The notes beneath the pieces were generated by a model. The model was given only the letters and a program-made list of their open reading frames with translations, was not told the DNA's origin and did no database searches. Source: Enterobacter cloacae subsp. cloacae ATCC 13047 (GTDB lineage Bacteria > Pseudomonadota > Gammaproteobacteria > Enterobacterales > Enterobacteriaceae). Taken from it: a stretch of 64,000 nt of DNA. The translations under genes were made by a program, and so were the position numbers. This document shows positions 20,226 through 27,073 of this stretch, in pieces. Location of the stretch: contig NC_014121.1 of the NCBI RefSeq assembly GCF_000025565.1, positions 2,108,001 to 2,172,000 on the forward strand. The letters are read 5' to 3'. How positions within the stretch are numbered: the first letter of the stretch is position 1; each line of letters starts with the position of its first letter.

Positions 20226-21034
20226 TCAACGGTCACGGTGATGCTGCCTGCGGAGGTCGTTTTACTGCCGTCGATCTGCACGACTGACCAGGTATGTTCC
20301 CCGTCTGTCTGGGTCGGCAGTTTTACCGTCCAGGTGCCGTCTTTACTGACCATCGCGCTGGCAAGCGTATTGCCGCTGCTGTCTTTGATCTGAATGGTCG
20401 CGCCCGGTTGCCCGGTACCGCTAAAGGTTGGCGTGTTATCGTCGGTGATCGCATTTGCACTCAGCACGCCCTGCTTGTCGCCCGCAAGATCGGTGAGCAT
20501 GAAGGTTGGCGTTGCGCTCTCAACTTCTTTCGTATTATCAATAATTTTTGTTTTTGTTTCGCCGTCACCACCGTGAGCCAGCAGTGCCCCAATAGCACCG
20601 CCGCCTAACGCCGCCCCCGCAATCCAGCCCCATGGCGCATCGCTCAATATGCTCTCCTGGGTCAGGAAAGGTTCAATGCTGCTAATAGGTGTGGCTTGCG
20701 CGGTTAATTCAGTAACGGCTGCGCCTGACGCTTCCCCGGCATCGGCAAAAGAGATATGTGTTAATTCCTGATTATCGTTAAATACCAGTTCAGACTGGTT
20801 ATGGGTTTCAGGATCTTCAACGAAATAGTTATTGCAGCGAATAACACTGCCATCTTTCATATAAATGAGAAGGTCTTTCCCCTGGCGGACGTAACGCACC
20901 ACGTCCTGTGCAGAACCCTGGATTTCAATCACGCTCGGAGAGGAAATGGAGACCGACAGATTTCCTTCGCCGGTTAATTTCGTTTTCTCCGCTGTCTTGC
21001 GAATGATGACATCTACAACTTTTACGTTACTCAT
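10802..21034 (-). CDS. giant BapA/SiiE-like adhesin, N-terminal part ending at an internal stop
   Basis: This is the 5' portion (3,410 residues) of a giant type I-secreted adhesin. The ATG at 21034 follows a good GGAGAG site. Residues 1 to about 135 resemble the BapA-type prefix domain (MSNVKVVDVIIRKTAEKTKL). A Gly/Ala-rich hydrophobic stretch (WGWIAGAALGGGAIGALLAHGG) follows, then one Bap-type Ig module and about 32 modules of about 100 residues, each beginning with a variant of VxIxTVAGDDVINAAE. Because translation should stop at 10802, this product lacks the C-terminal secretion signal and would stay in the cell. Upstream is a TolC-like gene and downstream, past the stop, the exporter genes, so the locus is a dedicated adhesin secretion unit like bapABCD with a different gene order. 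Salmonella BapA is about 3,800 residues; the unbroken frame here is about 6,000. Confidence 0.88.
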   Translation of the reverse strand: MSNVKVVDVIIRKTAEKTKLTGEGNLSVSISSPSVIEIQGSAQDVVRYVRQGKDLLIYMKDGSVIRCNNYFVEDPETHNQSELVFNDNQELTHISFADAGEASGAAVTELTAQATPISSIEPFLTQESILSDAPWGWIAGAALGGGAIGALLAHGGDGETKTKIIDNTKEVESATPTFMLTDLAGDKQGVLSANAITDDNTPTFSGTGQPGATIQIKDSSGNTLASAMVSKDGTWTVKLPTQTDGEHTWSVVQIDGSKTTSAGSITVTVDTAVASVTLATTAGDNVINASEQSAGFTLSGASKNLAQGTELTVTLNGKSYTAEVGANGVWSVKVPAADAQALGDGTWTVNVSGKDAAGNTVNGSQTIGVDTAAPTIAVDTVAQDNIINAAEHHQPLTLSGKTTAEAGQIVTVTVNGKNHTATVGSDGTWSVTLQASEVQSLANGEHTLTVNVSDKAGNGSSTQAHFTVDTVAPVVTINTVAGDDILNTSEQGQAQIISGQATGAVAGDVVTVTVGGQSFTGVVQANGSWSVGVPASVIGALGEGNHSIAVSVTDAAGNTGNATHGITLSGNPPEFTLNAISQDNVLNAQEAMQPLSLSGTSNLPDGSVVNVTLNNVSYQATVNNGIWSVQVPVSDVLNLANTLYTVSVSGTDAAGNSGSTEATLLVDTVLPQVIINTFAGDNLVNNAEVAVDQTLSGRVTGAAAGDTVSVSVGGKSYTATVGSDLTWSVTISSADLKAFGDGSLTFTASVTNAHGNTGSGERDININAELPGLRVNTISGDDVINAIEQQQDLTVTGSSTHLAAGTHVTVTINGVEYAAVVNANGSWQIGVPASDLQGWTAGDITVHVSATDAWGNTVSAEHPIELDLNAVAVTIDTVSSDDMLNAAEKGADLVLSGQTQGVEAGQTVVVKFADQTFTAQVQQDGSWSLTVPASAMETLIDGRAQVSVSVTNVSGNSADASRVVTVDTLPPSITIDNLTDDNIINAAEAQQDLILSGSSNAEAGQTVTVTLNGKHYQTTVQSDGTWTVNVPAVDLGALTDGTVTVTATVSDVAGNSSSADRVGLVDATVPQVTINDFVTDTNTVNQLAHSQAQILSGSVTGAAAGDLVTITLNNVEYTTVVDAAGNWSLGLPASVVQGLTDGTWTVNVSVTDRSGNTGSSAVDVVVNTVTPEIAINTLAADDVINATEKGEDLLLSGTSNQPEGTTIAVSLNGITYTATTDASGNWSVTVPASAVSALGEAHYTVTASVTDSVGNSASTTHDVLVDSSLPVVTINALAGDNIVNAAEVAAGQTLTGKVTNAASGDTVTIMLGGQTYTTTVQDDLTWSLPLTQSQLTALGNGELTVSASVTNVHGNTGSSSLDFTIDAQLPGLRIDTVAGDDVINIIEHGQNLIVSGTSTDLAAGSTVTVTINGKDYSASVMADGTWQAAVPAADVSQWADGSLTISASAQDTSGNPVTIGTVVDVDLSPVAISINSVTADNVLNAAEKGEDLVLSGTSANVEAGQTVIVTLGGKTYTATVDANGDWTTTVPAADLSSLKDGDASVQVSVTNVNGNSASAGREYSVDTTAPTVTLNTISGDNILNAAEAVQDLTLSGTSTAEAGQTVTVAFNGNTYTAQVQADGSWTLDVPAADLAGIADGNATVTASVSDKAGNPASTDAAVLVDTTVPQIVFDVVAGDDILNIAEHGQALIVSGKVTGAQAGDVITVTLNGKDYTAMLDASGNWSTGIPATDVGALVSGDQTLSATLTDKAGNSTTATHDVTVSLTAPVIAINTLAGDDVINAIEKGEDLLLSGTSNQPDGTAITVTLNGISYTATTDASGNWSVTVPAANVSALGEASYTVTASVTDTAGNSANASHNVLVDSALPVVNINAVATDDIINAAEVASGQTLSGKVSGAASGDTVTISIGGNNYTTTVQDDLSWSVNVPSDVLTAIGNGDLTVTASVTNGHGNTGYGERDITIDANLPGLRVDTVAGDDVINSIEHGQNLIITGTSEGLSAGSALTVTVNGKTYAATVLADGTWTAAIPAADVSALNTGTVTVTVDGQSSAGNPVTISHDVTVDLATVAISIDAIATDDVINAAEKGADLVLSGSTTNVEENQTVYITFGGKSYTATVDASGNWTATVPSADLGSLKDGDASVQVSVTNVNGNSASAGREYSVDATAPTVSIEIVSDNNIINALEAQQDLDINGVTNAEAGQTVTVTLNGVDYTTTVQANGSWSVTVPSADLSSMVDGNYTISAAVSDKAGNPASADRDVLVDITVPQLTINTVSDDDVINSAEHAQALMVTGSVTGAEAGDVVTVTINNKSYTATVDASGNWSVGVPAADVSALTAGDYTITAALTDKAGNSNSATHDVEVNLTAPVLTIDTVSGDDVINSTEKTQDLTITGTATGLTAGAVVTVMLNGKAYSATVDDNGLWSTTVPASEVGQLGEALYSVTASATDSVGNSASTSHTVNVESVLPGVIINTVAGDDVINAAELATGQTISGNVVNAEAGNTVTVTLGGNTYTATVQSDLTWSVNVPESDLTALGNGELTVSASVTNNVGNSGSAERDIAIDANLPGLRVDTVAGDDVINTIEHGQNLIITGSSDGLTPGKGLTVTVNGKTYPATVLADGSWSAAVPAADVGALAAGTVTVTVEGQSSAGNPVSISHDVTVDLASVAISIDAIATDDVINAAEKGADLVLSGSTSNVEANQTVTIAFGGKSYTATVGTDGKWTATVPAADLAGLKDGDASVQVSITNVNGNSASAGREYSVDATAPSVTINTLATDDILNAAEAQSDLIVSGTSTAEAGQTVTVSLNGKDYTATVGSDGHWTLNVPAADLAALSDGSVTVTASVSDKAGNPASVDHNLTVDMTVPEVTISTIAGDDVINIAEHGQAQIISGIATGAAAGDKVTVTIGGQSYTTVLDAAGNWSVGVPASVISGLSDGSVTVTASVTDAAGNTGTGTHSVTVDTGLPSVNFNTISDDNVLNAVEKGQDLNVSGTSANLAEGTVVTVSLNGKNYTATTAADGTWSLTVPAADLAGLGEANYILNATATNGVGNSVSNSANLLVDTALPTVTVNTVAGDNVINAAEVAAGQTISGSVANAEAGNTVTVTIGGNSYTATVQSDLSWSVSVPSDVLTALGNGSLSVSATVTNGHGNTGTGERDITIDANLPGLRMDTVAGDDVINTIEHNQNLIITGSSDGLTPGTALTVTVNGKDYSATVLADGTWSAAVPAADVSTWPEGTVKISVTGDSTAGNPITISHDVTVDLATVAISINAIASDDVINAAEKGLDLVLSGATTNVEAGQTVTLSMGGKIYTAQVDADGNWTATVPAADFAGLKDGDASVQVSVTNVNGNSASAGREYSVDATVPSVTINTLATDDILNAAEAQSDLTVSGTSTAEAGQTVTVSLNGKD

Positions 21035-21155
21035 ATTTCTCTCCTTGCAGGTGCTCGGATTCCTGTGGATATGTCCACCAGATGGATGTAGCTATCCCTG
21101 GGAAATTTCACCCATTATTTTCAGATTTATTTCGCGCAGAAAGGCGCGGCTTTTT

Positions 21156-22493
21156 TCAACTCAAATCGGGTAATTTTGCGGCAGCGTTTTTTTCTACTCC
21201 AATAAGCGTCATGAGATTATCAACAGCGGAGGCGTAATTAATTGCCGCGCTCCAGCCATCATATTCAGCCATTATTTTGGCAGACGTGGCCTGCCAGACA
21301 TCCTGTTCTACGCTGAGCAAATCATTAATGCTCCGCTTGCTCAGGGTGTATTCGTTTTTGTAGACCGCGCGGGCACGTAACGCGTTTTCAAGCTGTAAGC
21401 TTCCGGCGGCCATTCTTCCACGCGCGCCGGTCCAGTCTGCCTGCGCGACGGAGGCTTTTTGCAGCACATCAAACCGCGCCTGATCGACCTGAGAGGAGGC
21501 CATCGCCCTGGTGCCTTCAGCCTGACGAACGCGTGCCGAAACGGCGCCGCCCTGATACAGCGGTGCATCGATATTGAGCTGGATCTGGTCATCCCAGTAA
21601 GCGCGGTTATCCGACTCATAGCGCGTGCGGCCTCCTTTCAGGCTTAACGTTGGCCAGTGCTGAGATTTTGCGGTTTCCACCCCATACTGGGCTGAACGCT
21701 CCATATTCTGCGCGGCCATTACCGCCGGTATCAGCGAGTAATCGATCTGGTTGACGGCATTCTGCTCTACGGCAAGCTTCTCAGGGACCGGTGAATAGGC
21801 TTCAGCCTGCATGCCCGTCAACACCGCGAGCCTTGCGCGGGCGCTGTTGAGCGCGGCGTTGTACTGCTCAACCGTCGCCTGCATACCGGCGATTCGCGTG
21901 CGGGTCTGCAGCTCATCGGAGGTTGAGCTTACGCCTGCATCCGCGCGCAGTTTCGCCAGCTGCTCCACGTTTTTGAGGGCCTGCACATTCTCTTTAGCCG
22001 CCTGCAACAGATCGCTATAACGTCTGACCTCCACGTAGCTCAGCGCGGTTTTTTCCGCCACGGCGGTGAGCGTCTCCATCAGCTGATAACGATAGCTATC
22101 GCGTCGCGCTGAAGACTGGCTGATGCTGTTATTCGTCTTGCCAAAGTCATAAATGAGCTGCGTAAGGCTTAATCCCCATGCCGCTGAATTTCTCAGTGAA
22201 CCGCTGGAATCGGTGGTTTGGCTATGGCCCGTACTGCCGTTCAGCGATATTTGCGGCATCCATCCGCTACGTGCTTCATCTATTTGCGCCTGACCAATCC
22301 CCAATTGTGCCGCCTGCTGGCTGACCGACGGATCGCGATCGATGGCAAAAAGAATACTTTCTTTTAAAGTTGTCGTCGGCACCGTGGCAAAACCCAACGC
22401 GCCGCTATTGGCATAGGTCGTATTAATGCATGCCGAAATTAACACCAGCACTGCGGATAATCGAACCCACTTATAATTTCGCTCTCTCATCAT
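21156..22493 (-). CDS. TolC-family outer membrane channel of the type I secretion locus
   Basis: This is an outer-membrane efflux/secretion channel of the TolC/LapE type, 445 residues. It has a signal peptide (MMRERNYKWVRLSAVLVLISACINTTYA) and two outer-membrane efflux domain repeats rich in heptad Ala/Gln/Arg segments (ARSGWMPQISLNGSTGHSQ; SQHWPTLSLKGGRTRYES). The start has GGGAG close upstream; a second Met follows immediately. It is the first gene of the minus-strand locus and ends 121 bp before the adhesin start. In Salmonella bapABCD the TolC-like gene follows the adhesin, whereas here it precedes it. The product most likely completes the trans-envelope channel with the ABC and HlyD proteins. 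Confidence 0.93.
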   Translation of the reverse strand: MMRERNYKWVRLSAVLVLISACINTTYANSGALGFATVPTTTLKESILFAIDRDPSVSQQAAQLGIGQAQIDEARSGWMPQISLNGSTGHSQTTDSSGSLRNSAAWGLSLTQLIYDFGKTNNSISQSSARRDSYRYQLMETLTAVAEKTALSYVEVRRYSDLLQAAKENVQALKNVEQLAKLRADAGVSSTSDELQTRTRIAGMQATVEQYNAALNSARARLAVLTGMQAEAYSPVPEKLAVEQNAVNQIDYSLIPAVMAAQNMERSAQYGVETAKSQHWPTLSLKGGRTRYESDNRAYWDDQIQLNIDAPLYQGGAVSARVRQAEGTRAMASSQVDQARFDVLQKASVAQADWTGARGRMAAGSLQLENALRARAVYKNEYTLSKRSINDLLSVEQDVWQATSAKIMAEYDGWSAAINYASAVDNLMTLIGVEKNAAAKLPDLS

Positions 22494-23208
22494 TTATATC
22501 TCCCTGAGTCTGCGAATGGTTTAACCCTTTACCCAAAAAGAGGTATAGATAATCAGAAAAATATTATTAATCCCCCGTACTGAATTTCGGGTAATAGCTC
22601 CCCATACCCATTTCCATTGGAGATGAGAGCCGACCTTAGCCTAATATGAATTAAGAATTTGCTTACTTCTTAACTGATTCGCAGCATAACAAAATGTGGT
22701 ATAGGCAACTACACCCACAATGTTAATGTGGTGTTACAATTAAGAAAAATCATGGGGTTTCTGGACAAACTCTTAAAAATGGCCTTTCAAATGAAACTAA
22801 TAAAGTCATTGTTATTTAAGTGAAATTTAAAAATACCCGCATGTACATTTTTGCGTTAATTTCCACGCGCGTCAGACACAAAGATTTTCAAAGAAATGTC
22901 AACTTAAGTAGCGCCGCCCTATTCATTGGCATAAAAACCTAGCAAATGCATTTTTTAGGAATTTTATTGGTTTAAATAGTTTCTTAATAGAACAACAAAC
23001 CAGTAAAGCGAAATTAACTGGTTACAAAGTCCAAACAGCCAGATAAAACATCGTCATAACATATTGATTACCCTTAGAAACCGTTCACTTATATTTAATC
23101 AATAACAGCTCAATTATCACGCAACTGAACTAATGTGTGGTTGCCCTTTTCTCTGCGACAAAATGCTGTATTATGCGAACTATTGCGACATTTTGCAGGA
23201 TTGCTGCC
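22494..23208. promoter_or_regulatory. AT-rich gap between divergent secretion locus and DeoR gene
   Basis: About 715 bp without a convincing gene. The stretch 22500-23110 is markedly AT-rich compared with the GC-rich genes on both sides and has many A/T tracts. It must hold the promoter of the secretion locus (minus strand) and, at its right end, that of the DeoR-type gene. At 23154-23190 the motif TGCGA(C/A) occurs three times (23154, 23174, 23184), next to the DeoR start. No non-coding RNA could be identified by eye. Silencing by H-NS is plausible from composition but is inference. Confidence 0.5.
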
Positions 23209-23952
23209 ATGCACAAAACCGCGCGTCAAAAATATGTGCTCGACATCATCAGCGAGCAGGGACAGGCCAGCATCACTGAGCTGGCAGAAAAGCTGCAGGT
23301 CTCTGCGGATACCATTCGCCGCGATCTCACGGACCTCGAAAAACAAGGGCTGGCGCAGAAGAACCACGGAGGCGCTATCGCGCTCAATCTTTCGGCCATG
23401 AATCGCCAGGGCAGAAATACGCTCCTGCCGGCGACCAAGCAGCGGCTGGGAAAACAGGTGGCACAGCAGGTTCCGCCGGGCTCTACGCTGTTTCTGGATG
23501 CGGGCAGTACGGTCATGGCGGTGGCCTCTTTTCTTCAGGGGCCGCTGACGGTGATCACCACCTCGCTGGATATCGCCCACGCTTTTAGCGACCGGGAGGA
23601 TATCGAGCTGATCCTGCTCGGCGGGAAATGGGATCAGAAGCAACGCCTGTTTGCTGGCGGTGCCACCCTCTCCCTGCTTTCACGGTATCGGGCGGATATC
23701 GCCATCCTTGGCGCCTGCGCCCTTCATTCATCACTCGGTCTGAGTGCCGGGACGGAAGCCGATGCAGAAGTCAAACGGGCGATGCTTGCCGCCAGCCAGA
23801 CGCACTGGATCGTCGCAGACCATCTGAAAGTCAACCGCTGTGAGCCGTATCTGGTGTGCGGGTTAGACGAAATTCATCAACTGTTTTTAGATCGTCCCTG
23901 GCCTGAGCTTAGGGACCAGAGCACCGTGCCCGTCACGGTTTGCGCTCATTAA
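23209..23952 (+). CDS. DeoR/GlpR-family transcriptional regulator
   Basis: This is a DNA-binding sugar-phosphate-responsive repressor by family. The chosen start, MHKTARQKYVLDIISEQG, gives 247 residues; it has AGGA upstream, and the extra 24 codons of the longer frame do not look like protein of this family. The N-terminal winged helix-turn-helix reads ITELAEKLQVSADTIRRDLTDLEKQGLAQKNHGGA, the DeoR signature. The C-terminal sensor domain carries the family motifs FLDAGSTVMAVA and HSSLGLSAGTEADAEVKRAM. The gene is followed 13 bp later by a Gfo/Idh/MocA oxidoreductase in the same direction, so it probably controls that gene. The ligand cannot be inferred. Confidence 0.9.
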   Translation: MHKTARQKYVLDIISEQGQASITELAEKLQVSADTIRRDLTDLEKQGLAQKNHGGAIALNLSAMNRQGRNTLLPATKQRLGKQVAQQVPPGSTLFLDAGSTVMAVASFLQGPLTVITTSLDIAHAFSDREDIELILLGGKWDQKQRLFAGGATLSLLSRYRADIAILGACALHSSLGLSAGTEADAEVKRAMLAASQTHWIVADHLKVNRCEPYLVCGLDEIHQLFLDRPWPELRDQSTVPVTVCAH

Positions 23953-23965
23953 CGTGGAGAAGGTC

Positions 23966-25033
23966 ATGAGTAAAATGAAGACAATCAACATTGCGCTGAT
24001 CGGGTATGGTTTTGTCGGTAAAACCTTCCATGCCCCGCTCATCCAGTCTGTGGACGGGCTTACGCTGGCGGTGGTTTCCTCCCGTGATGAGGAGAAGGTT
24101 AAGCGCGATCTGCCGGACGTGCAGGTGGTTGCTACCCCGGAAGAGGCCATTACGCACCCGGATATTGACCTGGTGGTGATCGCCTCCCCTAACGCCACCC
24201 ATGCTCCGGTGGCCACGCTGGCCCTGAACGCCGGAAAACATGTGGTGGTGGATAAACCCTTCACGCTCGATATGCAGGAAGCGCGCGATCTTATTGCCCT
24301 GGCGGAGGAAAAGCAGCTTCTGCTCTCCGTGTTCCACAACCGCCGCTGGGACAGTGATTTCCTGGGCATTAAGGACGTTATCACACAGGGCACCCTCGGG
24401 AAGGTGAAACTGTTTGAGTCGCACATTGACCGCTTCCGCCCGGAAGTGCGCGTGCGCTGGAGAGAACAAAACGTACCGGGAAGCGGGCTGTGGTTTGACC
24501 TGGGGCCGCACCTGATCGACCAGACGCTACAGCTCTTTGGTCTGCCTCACTCGGTTCAGGGGAATATCGCGACGCTGCGCGACGGCGCAGAAGTGAACGA
24601 CTGGGCGCATGTGGTCTTAAACTACCCTGATCATAAGGTTATTTTGCACGCCAGCATGCTGGTCGCCGGGGGTACCGCGCGCTTTACCGTCCATGGGGAT
24701 AAGGGCAGCGTAGTGAAGGCCCGTATCGATCAGCAGGAAGCCCAGCTGCTGACTGGCATCGTTCCGGGAAGTGAAACCTGGGGTGAGGACAGCGACAGTA
24801 TGGTGTTCTTTGGGGCTGACGGCGCGCCGCAGACCATTACCACGCCGAAAGGCGATCAGCGCCAGTATTACATTAATGTGCGCGATGCTCTGCTCGGGAA
24901 GATTGCCAATCCGGTTCATCCTGTCGAGGCGTTAGCGGTGATGGCGGTACTGGAAGCGGCGGTGAAATCGTCAGAGACCGGGTCAACGCAGGGGCTGGCA
25001 TTAACAGCTGAAGAGCGTGCTCTGCTGCAATAA
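23966..25033 (+). CDS. Gfo/Idh/MocA-family NAD(P)-dependent oxidoreductase (YdgJ/IolW-like)
   Basis: The product should be a dehydrogenase acting on a sugar or inositol-like polyol; the substrate is unknown. The 355-residue protein starts at ATG 23966, preceded by GGAGAAGG at ideal spacing; an upstream in-frame GTG at 23954 lies inside that ribosome site and is less likely. The Rossmann fold opens with IALIGYGFVGKTFHAPL. The family motif VVVDKPF supplies the conserved lysine, and VFHNRRWDSDF together with DLGPHLIDQTL match the active-site region shared with E. coli YdgJ and Bacillus scyllo-inositol dehydrogenases. It forms a two-gene operon with the preceding DeoR regulator. Confidence 0.88.
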   Translation: MSKMKTINIALIGYGFVGKTFHAPLIQSVDGLTLAVVSSRDEEKVKRDLPDVQVVATPEEAITHPDIDLVVIASPNATHAPVATLALNAGKHVVVDKPFTLDMQEARDLIALAEEKQLLLSVFHNRRWDSDFLGIKDVITQGTLGKVKLFESHIDRFRPEVRVRWREQNVPGSGLWFDLGPHLIDQTLQLFGLPHSVQGNIATLRDGAEVNDWAHVVLNYPDHKVILHASMLVAGGTARFTVHGDKGSVVKARIDQQEAQLLTGIVPGSETWGEDSDSMVFFGADGAPQTITTPKGDQRQYYINVRDALLGKIANPVHPVEALAVMAVLEAAVKSSETGSTQGLALTAEERALLQ

Positions 25034-25048
25034 AAAACGGGTTTTGTA

Positions 25049-25075
25049 GGCCGGGTAAGCGCAGCGCCACCCGGC
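25049..25075. repeat. REP-type palindromic element
   Basis: An imperfect palindrome (GGCCGGGTAAGC, then GCGCCACCCGGC) sits just behind the oxidoreductase stop. It matches the enterobacterial REP/PU pattern. A sister copy is at 33906-33934. Confidence 0.7.
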
Positions 25076-25101
25076 GAGAAAGGCGGCAAAAGTGTTGAGG
25101 G

Positions 25102-25632
25102 CTATTGCCGCTTTTTCGGCATCATGCGCAGCAGCGTATTATCTTTCCAGAAATAGTGATGCATCAGCGCCGCCGCTGCGTGCAGGCCAATGACAAAATA
25201 GCCGAGGTTCGCCAGCGTCTCGTGCCATTCTTTTAGCCCATCAGCCAGATCAAAGTTGGATTCCGCCGCGTGCGGCATGGCGATGCCAAAGGCAAACCAG
25301 TCGTTTCCACGGTTATACATCATCACCAGGCCAATCAGCGGCAAAGCAATAAACAGCAGATAAATCACCAGATGCCCCAGATGCGAAAGGCCTGTGATCA
25401 TCGCTTTCGGTTTCGGCTCAATCGGCGGCGCGCGGAACTTCAGGCGCACCAGCAGACGTGTCACCATCAATACCAGGATAGCGATCCCGCATGAGACGTG
25501 GATCATATTGATCAGTGGTCGGTCGGTACGCGGAAAGAAGCCTCTGAACTCCATGGCGCAGTAGGCGACGATAACTAACAGAAACACCAGCCAGTGAATG
25601 CCGATTTGCAGGCCTGTATATTTAGTGCGCAT
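25102..25632 (-). CDS. cybB: cytochrome b561
   Basis: This is an inner-membrane di-heme b-type cytochrome; the E. coli protein oxidises quinol and can reduce superoxide. The 176 residues match E. coli CybB almost throughout (IHWLVFLLVIVAYCAMEFRGFFPRTDRPLINMIHVSCGI; YLLFIALPLIGLVMMYNRGNDWFAFG; LGYFVIGLHAAAALMHHYFWKDNTLLRMMP). There are four membrane segments with heme-ligand histidines at the expected places (IHW, MIHVSCG, LHAAAALMHH). It is convergent with the oxidoreductase and divergent from gapC, the same neighbourhood as in E. coli. Confidence 0.95.
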   Translation of the reverse strand: MRTKYTGLQIGIHWLVFLLVIVAYCAMEFRGFFPRTDRPLINMIHVSCGIAILVLMVTRLLVRLKFRAPPIEPKPKAMITGLSHLGHLVIYLLFIALPLIGLVMMYNRGNDWFAFGIAMPHAAESNFDLADGLKEWHETLANLGYFVIGLHAAAALMHHYFWKDNTLLRMMPKKRQ

Positions 25633-25821
25633 GTGATTTTCCGATAAAAAACAGTTACCGCGCCAACATAACGACCTTTCCTTAAAAATTCATTAACTTT
25701 TCTGTATGGATTTTCAAATACTTCCCGGGGCATGAAGCATCTTCAATTGCTGCCCCGCCCCTCATGGTCCAAGCCTGGATAAGTTCAAACTGTCGCATCG
25801 ACACGTTTACAGGAGAAAACC

Positions 25822-26823
25822 ATGAGTAAAATTGGCATTAACGGATTTGGACGCATTGGACGCCTGGTACTTCGTCGCCTTCTTGAAACCCAGGACAGCA
25901 ACACCGTCGTCGCCATCAACGACCTCACCTCTCCCAAAGTACTGGCCTATCTGCTCCGGCATGATTCTAACTACGGCGGCTTCCCGTGGAGCGTGGATTT
26001 CACCGAAGACGCGCTGATTGTGGACGGTAAAACCATCGCGGTGTACGCCGAGAAAGAGGCCAGACATATCCCGTGGAAAGCCGCTGGGGTGGATATCGTC
26101 GTGGAATGCACCGGTTTTTATACGTCGGAAGAAAAATCCAGAGCGCATCTGGATGCTGGCGCCAAAAAGGTCCTGATCTCCGCGCCAGCAGGTGAGATGA
26201 AAACCATTGTGTTTAACGTTAACGACGACACCATTGACGCCAGTGATACCATTATCTCTGTCGCCTCCTGCACCACCAACTGCCTCGCCCCGCTGGCAAA
26301 AGCCCTGCACGATGCTTTTGAGATTAAAGTGGGCACCATGACCACCATTCACGCCTATACCGGTACCCAGGCGCTGGTGGATGGTCCGCGCGGGAAAGAT
26401 CTGCGCGCCTCACGCGCGGCGGCGGAGAACATCATTCCCCACACCACGGGTGCTGCCAAAGCGATTGGCCTGGTGATCCCGGCACTCAGCGGCAAACTGA
26501 AAGGTCATGCCCAGCGCGTACCGGTGAAAACCGGCTCGGTAACGGAACTGGTCGCCATTCTGGGCAAAAAGGTCACCGTTGAAGAGGTGAATGCCGCACT
26601 GAAAAAAGCGACACAGGGGAATAAATCCTTTGGATATACCGATGAAGAGATTGTGTCGTCAGATGTCATTGGCTCGCACTTTGGCTCGGTGTTTGACGCC
26701 ACGCAGACCGAAGTGACCGAGGCGGGCGAACTGCAACTGGTGAAAGCCGTCGCCTGGTATGACAACGAGTATGGCTTTGTGACGCAGCTGGTGCGCACGC
26801 TTGATAAATACGCCGCACTTTAA
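25822..26823 (+). CDS. gapC: glyceraldehyde-3-phosphate dehydrogenase, NAD-dependent
   Basis: It catalyses oxidative phosphorylation of glyceraldehyde 3-phosphate to 1,3-bisphosphoglycerate in the cytosol. The 333 residues are full length: NAD-binding [16 protein letters not shown], the catalytic cysteine in ASCTTNCL (C150), the catalytic histidine in TTIHAYTG (H177), and the C-terminal [10 protein letters not shown]. The position between cybB and ydcF identifies it as gapC rather than gapA. The E. coli K-12 gapC is a broken pseudogene, whereas this copy is intact. AGGAGA precedes the ATG. An imperfect 9-bp hairpin lies just downstream (26831-26853) but has no T run. Confidence 0.93.
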   Translation: MSKIGINGFGRIGRLVLRRLLETQDSNTVVAINDLTSPKVLAYLLRHDSNYGGFPWSVDFTEDALIVDGKTIAVYAEKEARHIPWKAAGVDIVVECTGFYTSEEKSRAHLDAGAKKVLISAPAGEMKTIVFNVNDDTIDASDTIISVASCTTNCLAPLAKALHDAFEIKVGTMTTIHAYTGTQALVDGPRGKDLRASRAAAENIIPHTTGAAKAIGLVIPALSGKLKGHAQRVPVKTGSVTELVAILGKKVTVEEVNAALKKATQGNKSFGYTDEEIVSSDVIGSHFGSVFDATQTEVTEAGELQLVKAVAWYDNEYGFVTQLVRTLDKYAAL

Positions 26824-27073
26824 TAACGCTGACGGGTGGTCATACCATCCGTCGCTCGCCCTTACCGCATGGCTTACTCTTCATCATCTGTTTTCCAGAA
26901 TAAAATTATTCACGAATTTTTTGAATCATACGTTAATTATCATTAGAACTTCTAAAATGAAGTTTTAAATATGCTTGCTTTAATTTCATAAACACTCCCA
27001 ATAATATAAATCACAAGACAGGCAAGCGGTCTGTCAAAACAAATACCCCCTATGAAATTGTTAAGGAACAACA

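Noticed and set aside
21121..21155. Hairpin CGCGC-AGAAAG-GCGCG followed by T run between tolC-like and adhesin genes
   Set aside because: The T run lies on the plus strand, opposite to the direction of both genes, so it is not a terminator of the operon; no plus-strand gene ends there.
23137..23208. Longer N-terminus of the DeoR regulator
   Set aside because: The extra 24 residues do not resemble the family, overlap the TGCGA repeats, and a better ribosome site precedes the Met at 23209.
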